Assembly (NCBI GenBank): GCA_964550535.1
Contig: CAZJZQ010000157.1
Coordinates: 1-6,314, forward strand
Reading direction: 5' to 3'
DNA length: 6,314 nt
Source: UBA7672 sp964550535
GTDB lineage: Bacteria > Pseudomonadota > Alphaproteobacteria > Caulobacterales > Hyphomonadaceae
Part shown: piece by piece, positions 1 through 4,905 of the stretch
Position numbering within the stretch: the first letter of the stretch is position 1
How the letters are laid out: the number at the start of each line of letters is the position of its first letter
The notes under the pieces: model-generated
Told to the model about the DNA's origin: nothing
Databases searched by the model: none
Seen by the model: the letters and a program-made list of their open reading frames with translations, nothing else
Translations under genes and position numbers: made by a program

Positions 1-1
1 T

Positions 2-250
2 GTGGAAGAGATCCAGCTCACGGCCCAGCTTGCGGTGATCGCGCTTCTCGGCTTCTTCCAGACGTACGAGATACGCCTTGAGGTCAGCCTCGTTCGCCCA
101 GGCCGTGCCGTAGATGCGCTGGAGCATTTCGTTGCGATGGTCGCCGCGCCAGTATGCGCCGGCCAGCTTCATCAGCTTGAACGCCTTGGGCAGTTTCCCC
201 GTCGACGGCAGGTGCGGCCCGCGGCACAGGTCGCTCCACTGATCGCCGTG
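2..250 (-). other. thrS: Displaced thrS reading frame (rest of editing domain and linker)
   Basis: In the frame whose codons include 230-232, the minus strand encodes HGDQWSDLCRGPHLPSTGK, then a helix with FKLMKLAGAYWRGD, RIYGTAW, and a charged stretch ending RELDLFH at the edge. DLCRGPH holds the second editing-site pair, C and H, equivalent to C182 and H186 of the E. coli enzyme. This frame has no stop from the junction to the window edge and shows strong family conservation. The decay is therefore confined to the one junction, which suggests either a very recent mutation or an error in the sequence. It has no start codon or ribosome-binding site of its own that would make it a separate gene. 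Confidence 0.85.
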
Positions 251-253
251 GAG
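234..253. repeat. Inverted repeat at the thrS deletion junction
   Basis: CTCCAC at 234-239 and GTGGAG at 248-253 are perfect 6-base inverted copies separated by 8 bases, and they lie on the point where ThrRS homology changes frame. A second short pair overlaps it: GGAG at 250-253 and CTCC at 259-262. Short inverted repeats can promote deletion by replication slippage or cause read errors. Any causal link here is inference. Confidence 0.5.
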
Positions 254-628
254 AACGGCTCCTTGCGTGCGAAGTCGTAATAGAAGCCGTCTTCCACCGT
301 CGGCCCGATCGTGACCTGCGTGCCGGGGAACAGCTCCTGCACCGCCTGGGCGAGGACGTGCGCCGCGTCGTGACGGATAAGCTCCAGCGTGTCGGCGTCC
401 TTGTCGGACAGCAGCGCGAGTTCGACATCGCTTTCCAGCGGCCGCTTCAGGTCCTGGAGCTTGCCATCCACTTTCGCCACCAGCGAGCGCTTGGCCAGCG
501 ATTTGGAGATGCCCTCTGCGATGGCGAAGGGCGTGATCCCCTCGGGATACTCCCGCACCGAGCCATCGGGGAATTTAACATTGATCATGATCGCGTCTTT
601 CGTCGTACCGGCGGAGGTCTAGGGCAAT

Positions 629-647
629 TTGAGCCCAGCTTGAACCC
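629..647. repeat. Two 8-base direct repeats, 11-base period, upstream of thrS
   Basis: TTGAGCCC at 629-636 and TTGAACCC at 640-647 differ at one base and are spaced 11 bases start to start, about one helical turn. They lie 41-59 bases upstream of the thrS start. The spacing would suit a protein bound to one face of the helix, but two imperfect 8-mers in GC-rich DNA could be chance. The rest of the 589-734 gap between yidD and thrS holds a mismatched stem around 655-674 with no T-run, and no clear promoter. Confidence 0.3.
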
Positions 648-734
648 ACCTTCTGGCCTGTCCGGCAAGACAGCCCTTCGGGGGAACTCCGCAATTCGTG
701 GGTCAGGAAAGGCCCCGGCCGTCCGGCGCACGCT

Positions 735-1040
735 TCAGGCCCGGTCCACGCTCCAGACGCCATAGCGCCAGGGGGCGAACCAGCGCGCGCCGGTGCTAGT
801 GAGGGCCGGCGCCGGGTCTTCCCCGTGCGATCCTCCGGGCCGGCAGCGCGAAAACCGCGCCAGCCCCATCCACAAACCTGCCCACGCCCCATGCCGGCTG
901 ACGCATTGCGCGCAGTATTCCGAGCAGGTCGGCGTATGGCGGCAGTGCACGCCGATGGCCGCGAACAGCGGCGACAGCGTCCACTTGTAGCCCCTCAAGA
1001 GGGCGCCCGCGACGGGCCGGTATGGCTGGGCATGGTCCAT
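735..1040 (-). CDS. yidD: Membrane protein insertion efficiency factor YidD
   Basis: A 101-residue protein of the YidD (DUF37) family. These small proteins associate with the inner membrane through an amphipathic N-terminal segment and assist YidC-dependent insertion of membrane proteins. The family core is visible: GYKWTLSPLF at residues 18-27, CRHTPTCSEY at 33-42 (family pattern C-R-x-x-P-T-C-S-x-Y), RHGAWAGLWMGLARFSRC at 49-66, and RPGGSHGEDPAP at 67-78. The tail (ARWFAPWRYGVW, 85-96) is Trp- and Arg-rich and makes it longer than the roughly 85-residue E. coli protein. The ATG at 1038-1040 is the first usable start; the frame stays open upstream but I found no ATG, GTG or TTG as far as 1100, and no clear Shine-Dalgarno. 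Two extra cysteines (C43, C46) form a CxxC inside the core. It lies 60 bases after lemA and 146 before thrS on the same strand, so co-transcription with either is possible. Confidence 0.88.
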   Translation of the reverse strand: MDHAQPYRPVAGALLRGYKWTLSPLFAAIGVHCRHTPTCSEYCAQCVSRHGAWAGLWMGLARFSRCRPGGSHGEDPAPALTSTGARWFAPWRYGVWSVDRA

Positions 1041-1077
1041 GCCGGGGATATAGACGAAAGGGGACCGGCTTTCAAAT

Positions 1078-1093
1078 CGCCCCTGCCGGGGCG
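1078..1093 (-). terminator. Hairpin just after lemA, possible weak terminator
   Basis: CGCCCC at 1078-1083 and GGGGCG at 1088-1093 form a perfect 6-bp all-GC stem with a 4-base loop, starting 7 bases after the lemA stop codon. On the minus strand it is followed by ATTTGAAAG, which is only a poor T-run. It may be a weak intrinsic terminator or an mRNA 3'-end stabiliser between lemA and yidD. Confidence 0.4.
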
Positions 1094-1100
1094 CCGGAAC

Positions 1101-1664
1101 CTAGAACTTCACCTGCGGCGGCACGTTGAGCTGCGCGCGCTCCGTCTCGCCCACGTCGAAGAACTCGCGCTTCGTGAAGCCGGTCGAGCCCGCGATGATG
1201 GATGCGGGGAATTGCTCCACAGCCGTGTTGTAGTCGCCGACCGACGAGTTGTAGAAGCGCCGCGCCGCAGCGACCTTGTCCTCGATGGACGACAGCTCGG
1301 TCTGCAACTGTAGGAAGTTGGCCGACGCTTTCAGATCCGGATAGGCCTCGGCCAGCGCGAACAGCTTGCCCAGCGCGGCCGACAAATGCCCTTCGGCCAC
1401 GCCCATGGCCGCCGGGCCGTTTGCGGCGGCGGCGGCGTTGCGCGCGGTGATGACGGCGTCGAGCGTCTGCCGTTCGTGGGCCGCATATCCCTTCACCGTC
1501 TCGACGAGGTTGGGGATAAGCTCGCGGCGCAACTTCAGCTGCACGTCGATACCCGAAAACGCCTCGTTCACGGTCTGCCGCTTCGCGACGAGGCCGTTGT
1601 AGATGAGGATGATGGCCAGGATGACGAGCGCCACCACGCCCAGGGCGATATAGACCGGCAGCAT
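1101..1664 (-). CDS. lemA: LemA family membrane-anchored protein
   Basis: A 187-residue protein with the full LemA layout. One N-terminal transmembrane helix lies at about residues 3-22, then YNGLVAKRQTVNEAF (22-36) and a long, mostly helical soluble domain. Conserved blocks are DVQLKLRRELIPNLVETVKG (40-59), AAHE (61-64), YPDLKASANFLQLQ (108-121), RRFYNSSVGDYN (135-146) and the aromatic end REFFDV (166-171). Length and motifs are typical of an intact member. The molecular role of LemA proteins is not established; they are linked to the envelope and often sit beside TPM-domain (YgcG-like) proteins. No TPM gene is adjacent here: yidD is downstream and a divergent monooxygenase upstream. The ATG start is supported by AAGGGGA 7 bases upstream on the minus strand. 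Confidence 0.93.
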   Translation of the reverse strand: MLPVYIALGVVALVILAIILIYNGLVAKRQTVNEAFSGIDVQLKLRRELIPNLVETVKGYAAHERQTLDAVITARNAAAAANGPAAMGVAEGHLSAALGKLFALAEAYPDLKASANFLQLQTELSSIEDKVAAARRFYNSSVGDYNTAVEQFPASIIAGSTGFTKREFFDVGETERAQLNVPPQVKF

Positions 1665-1875
1665 GTCCGCGTCCCCTTATGTCCGTCGCCGGGCCGATTC
1701 CCTGCGCCTGTCAAAAACTACATGATGCTGCCGCCGGGTCCAGTGGCAGCAAGGGGCCGGTAACCCGGGCGGATTACTGGCCAGCCGGCCCCGGACGGGA
1801 CTGGGGGGCCGGGCAGGACTGGACGGATACCGGTCCGGCCCTAGTGTCCAGCGAAAATAGATGGAAGGTCGCGGG
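1665..1875. other. Divergent intergenic region between lemA and the monooxygenase
   Basis: About 210 bases that must carry the promoters of two divergent genes. The lemA side has a Shine-Dalgarno and the TTGACA described separately. The monooxygenase side is very GC-rich, with imperfect copies of a GGACTGG-containing unit (around 1793-1804 and 1811-1824) and a near-palindrome around ACCGGT at 1829-1834. Its Shine-Dalgarno, GGAAGG at 1863-1868, is clear. I see no RNA gene and no convincing small coding region. Confidence 0.5.
1709..1714 (-). promoter_or_regulatory. Candidate -35 element for lemA
   Basis: The minus strand reads TTGACA here, a perfect sigma70-type -35 hexamer, preceded by a T-run. 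A 17-base spacer would put the -10 at 1686-1691, which reads CGGCGA and is a poor match, so the call rests on the -35 alone. The implied transcript start would be roughly 15 bases upstream of the lemA ATG, just before its Shine-Dalgarno. Confidence 0.3.
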
Positions 1876-3213
1876 ATGGCTCGGTCTTTGGGGCGACAGG
1901 CAATTGTGACAGGGGCGGGCATGGCGGGTCTTGCCGCCGCAGCCGCCCTTGCGCCCTTTTTCGAGCGCGTGCTGATCCTGGACCGCGACGGCCTTCCCGC
2001 TGGCGATACGCCTCGCGCGGGGGCCGGTCAGAGCGCCCATATCCACCAGCTTCTCAAGGGCGGCGAAGAAGCCCTTGAACGGCTTGTCCCGGGGTTCGAG
2101 GCGTCTCTGCACGCCGCTGGCGGCGTACCTATGCGCGTGGGACTCGACATTGACCTGATCGATTTCGGCGGGCTTCTGCCCAAGGCGGACGCCGGCTTCA
2201 CCGTCGCCTCGCTCTCGCGCCCCGCCTATGAGCGTGTGCTGCGCGAGAAAGTCGCCGCTCTGCCCTCCGTCGCCATCCGCGCGGATGCAGGCGTCGCGCG
2301 CTACACCATTGCTGATGGCCGCTGCACCGGCGTCGAGCTGGATACGGGCGAGGCGCTGGCCGCTGATCTGGTGGTCGACGCCGCAGGCATGAACGCACCG
2401 CTGATCGAGCAATTGGCGGCCAGCGGACTCGCCGCCTTCGAGACGGAGAGCGTGAAGATCAACGTGGCCTACACGACCTGCCGCTTCGCCAGGCCGGAGG
2501 CGTATCGCGGCGAGCGGCGCGGCTTCTTCGCCCTGCCCGCCGCGCCGGACCATCATTTCGGGCTGCTGCTGCCTATCGAGAATGACGAATGGATCGTGTC
2601 GCTCGGCGGCCGCGGCGCCAATCTGCCGCCGCGCGATCTTCCGGGCTTCATCGCCTATGCGTCGGAATTCGCGACGCCGGAAATTCATGCCCGCATCCGC
2701 GACGCCCGCCCGCTAACCGAGCCGCGCATGTTCCGCAAGACGTTCGCGACGCGCCGCCGTTTCGATCAGGCGGCGAGGTGGCCCGAACGCCTGATCGCGC
2801 TGGGCGACGGGTTCAGCAGCGTCAATCCCACCTACGGCCAGGGCATGTCCGTCGCCGCGCTGCAGGCGGTGGAGCTTGAGCGCCAGCTTTCGGAGCGCGC
2901 CGGAAAACAGCAGGGGCTCGACGGTCTGCACGCCGCCTACCTTCCGGCGGCCTTCACGCTGTCCACGCGCGCATGGTCGCTCGCGACGAACTCTGACTAC
3001 GCCTATCCCGAAACCGAAGGCGAGCGGCCCCCGAACTTCGAAATGTCGCGCGCAATGGCGGCGGTGCTGCGCAAGCTCTGCGACACGGACGAGGAGTTCA
3101 TGGTTTTCCGCTATCGCATGGCGCACATGCTGGAGACAGCAGAAGCCCTGCGCGAGGGCCCCCTCGCCATCCGCTTCTTCACTGCCCTGCAAGGCGCGAT
3201 GTCGCCGGGCTGA
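1876..3213 (+). CDS. FAD-dependent monooxygenase/epoxidase-like oxidoreductase, substrate unknown
   Basis: A 445-residue flavoprotein of the group A (PHBH-like) fold. The Rossmann motif GAGMAG is at residues 13-18, and the acidic residue ending the second strand is D36 in VLILDRD. QSAHIHQLLKGG follows near 52-63. The second FAD motif, ALGDGFSSVNPTYGQGMS, spans about 308-325 and includes GD at 310-311. The GQSAHIHQLL and NPTYGQGMSVAALQA signatures recall the MonCI/Lsd18-type epoxidase branch and its many uncharacterised bacterial relatives. That assignment is from memory, and no substrate can be inferred. There is no signal peptide or transmembrane segment, so it is probably cytoplasmic or peripheral. 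The start at 1876 is preferred over the in-frame ATG at 1861 because GGAAGG lies 7 bases before it, while 1861 has no ribosome-binding site. It is the only plus-strand gene, and no biosynthetic partner gene is nearby. Confidence 0.85.
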   Translation: MARSLGRQAIVTGAGMAGLAAAAALAPFFERVLILDRDGLPAGDTPRAGAGQSAHIHQLLKGGEEALERLVPGFEASLHAAGGVPMRVGLDIDLIDFGGLLPKADAGFTVASLSRPAYERVLREKVAALPSVAIRADAGVARYTIADGRCTGVELDTGEALAADLVVDAAGMNAPLIEQLAASGLAAFETESVKINVAYTTCRFARPEAYRGERRGFFALPAAPDHHFGLLLPIENDEWIVSLGGRGANLPPRDLPGFIAYASEFATPEIHARIRDARPLTEPRMFRKTFATRRRFDQAARWPERLIALGDGFSSVNPTYGQGMSVAALQAVELERQLSERAGKQQGLDGLHAAYLPAAFTLSTRAWSLATNSDYAYPETEGERPPNFEMSRAMAAVLRKLCDTDEEFMVFRYRMAHMLETAEALREGPLAIRFFTALQGAMSPG

Positions 3214-3222
3214 GACGAAGGG

Positions 3223-4737
3223 TCACGAGCCGTTGCGGCGGTAGATGTCGAGATAGCCGATGGTCGTTTCCAGCGTGTAGCCGGTTGCCAGCAGGGACTG
3301 GAATTCCGGGAATGCCGGAACCGACTCATGCTTCTCGCCGCGCCAACCCGTGCCGACCACGATGTATTTCGGTGGCGCCAGTTCGAGCGCCTGCAACGTC
3401 TCCGCGCGATAGAGGGCGAGATGCTCGCCCTCCAGCAACAACGGCATGTTGAAGACGAAGCGCGACGGATTGGGACGGTCGAGCAGATAGGTGATCGTGG
3501 CGTCATTGCCCCACACGAACACGCCCTCTTCCGGGGCCGTGCTGGTTTCGAGATAGCGTACCGCTTCCAGCTCGTCGTGAGCGTTGTAGGTCCAGTAGGT
3601 GAAACCGCTGTACCAGCTGACCGGCATGCCGGTGACCATGTACTTCGCCCAGCTTAACACCGAGCGCGCGGGCGTGAGCGCGGCGCCGGCGAGGAATGTA
3701 AGCGCCGCAAAGACGGCGATGATGGCGGCCATCCCCTCACGCGAGTCACGGAAGACCGCATTGAGACCGAGCGCACCGGCGAAGACCAGAGGCGGATAGA
3801 GAACGAACCAGTGGTAGGGGAAGTATTTCCCCTGCACGACCACAACCAGCCAGGCCATCACGAGCCAGGAGAACAGCGATACGAGCATGATCCGCTCGCG
3901 GCGCAGCGACCACAGACCGGCTGCGGCGAACATCGCGCAGAGGAATGCGTGCGGCTTCACGAAAAACTCGACCGAGCCCCACAGCAGCGCATCCATCCCG
4001 CGCCCATGCTCGACATAAGTGCCGAGGTTATAGGCGATCAGCCCCTCGATCATCGCGGGCAGCCCGCCGAGCGCCGCGATATAACCGACCACGACAATCA
4101 CCGGCGCCAGCGCGCCCGCGAACAGCCACGCAGCCAGCCGCGCGCGGTGCGCGACGCCAAATCCGGTAGCCATCAACACGACAAGAAGCGGCGAAAGCCC
4201 GAAGCCGGCGAAGAACGGCTTCACCAGCGCCGCACACCCGACAAGCGCGCCGGAGATCAACAGCGTCCTCGCCTTCAGGGTTTCCGGCCGCACCATCAAA
4301 ACGGCGACCGCGACGCTGACGGCAACCCAGATGTCCGGCTGGGCGGAGAAGAACCAGCCCTGCGATGCCAGCCAGAAGTGACAGGCCACCACCGCGCCCA
4401 CGCCCATCAGCAGGCTGGTGCGTACGGCCAGTGCGCGGGCGATGAACCAGAAGCAGGGAATGAGGATCAGGATTTCGATGATCCGCATACCCCACATGTT
4501 GGAACCGAAGATCAGCGTGGAAAGACCGTAAGGCAGGTACGCCATCGGCCCCTTGATGTCCCAGGCGTCGCGGTATGGCAGGCCGCCCCGGGCGATCTCC
4601 TTGCCCACCGAGGCCATGATTCCGTGGTCCCACCCCATCGGCAGCCAGAGCGATGACAGAGAATAGATCGCGGCGGCCGCCACAATGGCGATCACCACAT
4701 TCCGTTCCGCGAGGAGATTGCGAAGACTTGCCGCCAT
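3223..4737 (-). CDS. GT-C type membrane glycosyltransferase (PMT/ArnT-like, family 39 type)
   Basis: A 504-residue integral membrane protein with many hydrophobic segments, the first at about residues 13-32, and a soluble C-terminal domain from about 384. The first outer loop has WD at 36-37 and PYRDAWDIKGP at 54-64, the pattern typical of PMT_2/ArnT-like enzymes, whose acidic loop residues act in catalysis. AQPDIW at 132-137 matches another conserved spot in such enzymes. These proteins move a sugar from a polyprenyl-phosphate carrier onto lipid or protein on the periplasmic side; donor and acceptor here are unknown. The frame extends to a TTG at 4792-4794, but those 19 extra codons lack hydrophobic or conserved sequence and cross an inverted repeat, so the ATG at 4735-4737 is preferred. 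It lies downstream of parC on the same strand across a 168-base gap and converges on the monooxygenase with 9 bases between stops. Confidence 0.82.
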   Translation of the reverse strand: MAASLRNLLAERNVVIAIVAAAAIYSLSSLWLPMGWDHGIMASVGKEIARGGLPYRDAWDIKGPMAYLPYGLSTLIFGSNMWGMRIIEILILIPCFWFIARALAVRTSLLMGVGAVVACHFWLASQGWFFSAQPDIWVAVSVAVAVLMVRPETLKARTLLISGALVGCAALVKPFFAGFGLSPLLVVLMATGFGVAHRARLAAWLFAGALAPVIVVVGYIAALGGLPAMIEGLIAYNLGTYVEHGRGMDALLWGSVEFFVKPHAFLCAMFAAAGLWSLRRERIMLVSLFSWLVMAWLVVVVQGKYFPYHWFVLYPPLVFAGALGLNAVFRDSREGMAAIIAVFAALTFLAGAALTPARSVLSWAKYMVTGMPVSWYSGFTYWTYNAHDELEAVRYLETSTAPEEGVFVWGNDATITYLLDRPNPSRFVFNMPLLLEGEHLALYRAETLQALELAPPKYIVVGTGWRGEKHESVPAFPEFQSLLATGYTLETTIGYLDIYRRNGS

Positions 4738-4776
4738 GTTTCCCGACCTCGCGCCTGCCCACGCTTGCGGCCTGCC

Positions 4777-4793
4777 TGTCCCGAAGTGGGACA
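4777..4793. promoter_or_regulatory. Inverted repeat TGTCCC-N5-GGGACA upstream of the glycosyltransferase
   Basis: TGTCCC at 4777-4782 and GGGACA at 4788-4793 are a perfect 6-base dyad around GAAGT. It ends 39 bases upstream of the preferred ATG, within the probable leader or promoter of the glycosyltransferase gene. The size and symmetry suit a dimeric regulator site, and an RNA hairpin in the 5' leader is equally possible. I do not recognise it as the site of a known regulator. Confidence 0.4.
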
Positions 4794-4833
4794 AGCGCGC
4801 CGTGCGGCCTTGCGCGAATATGGTCCGCGCGCT

Positions 4834-4843
4834 GCCAATTGGC
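4834..4843. repeat. 10-bp palindrome GCCAATTGGC
   Basis: A perfect 10-base palindrome with an AT core in the parC-glycosyltransferase gap, about 100 bases upstream of the glycosyltransferase start. It could be an operator half of a larger site, but no second copy is seen in the window. The surrounding DNA shows no clear -35/-10 pair on the minus strand. Confidence 0.3.
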
Positions 4844-4870
4844 GCACTTCAAGCCTTGCTGGAGTTTATG

Positions 4871-4900
4871 GGCGCAAGAGCTGCGCCATGGCGCGGCGCC
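4871..4900 (-). terminator. Overlapping GC-rich hairpins after parC, possible terminator
   Basis: GGCGCA at 4871-4876 and TGCGCC at 4882-4887 form a perfect 6-bp stem with a 5-base loop. The second arm overlaps a 12-base palindrome, GCGCCATGGCGC at 4883-4894, and GGCGCC follows at 4895-4900, so two mutually exclusive folds are possible. They begin within about 6 bases of the parC stop. On the minus strand the distal stem is followed by CATAAACTCC, which has no T-run, so this is at best a non-canonical terminator. Confidence 0.4.
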
Positions 4901-4905
4901 GGAAA

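Larger units (their letters stand above)
1..588 (-). pseudogene. thrS: Threonyl-tRNA synthetase, 5' part; internal deletion with frameshift, runs off left edge
   Basis: ThrRS charges tRNA-Thr with threonine in the cytoplasm. The start is the ATG at 586-588 (product begins MINVKFPDGSVRE). Residues 1 to about 60 form the TGS (N1) domain. The editing (N2) domain follows, with HDAAH at residues 73-77 matching the two editing histidines H73 and H77 of the E. coli enzyme, then FPGTQ and GFYYDFARKEPF ending near residue 112. At 247-256 the homology breaks. The original frame runs on as non-homologous sequence to a TGA at 172-174, giving a 138-residue product. The genuine continuation (DLCRGPH, then AGAYWRGD and RIYGTAW) is in another frame down to the window edge. 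Compared from memory with E. coli ThrRS, about 60 residues are missing, and the two frames imply a net loss of 1 mod 3 bases. The catalytic and anticodon-binding domains would lie outside the window. The identity is certain. Whether the lesion is biological or a sequence error cannot be told from one sequence. Confidence 0.85.

Noticed and set aside
655..674. Stem around CTGTC/GACAG between yidD and thrS as a terminator
   Set aside because: The stem has an internal mismatch and no T-run follows it on the minus strand.
575..892. Minus-strand open frame overlapping the 3' half of yidD and the thrS leader
   Set aside because: It is in a different frame from yidD, its sequence has no conserved features, and it runs past the thrS start.
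1820..1847. Possible -35/-10 pair (TGGACG, 16 bases, TAGTGT) for the monooxygenase
   Set aside because: Only 4/6 and 3/6 consensus matches in GC-rich DNA; too weak to list as a promoter.
1774..2688. Long minus-strand open frame (304 codons) opposite the monooxygenase
   Set aside because: It is antisense to the well-supported FAD enzyme, has no family motif, and runs across the intergenic region without coding character.
3811..4656. Long plus-strand open frame (281 codons) opposite the glycosyltransferase
   Set aside because: Its translation is low-complexity and rich in His, Arg, Gln and Pro, with no recognisable domain. It lies wholly antisense to a gene with clear membrane segments and family motifs, so it is a GC-rich shadow frame.
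4738..4794. TTG start extending the glycosyltransferase by 19 residues
   Set aside because: The extra residues look non-coding, the start is a rare codon with no Shine-Dalgarno, and the extension crosses the TGTCCC/GGGACA dyad.
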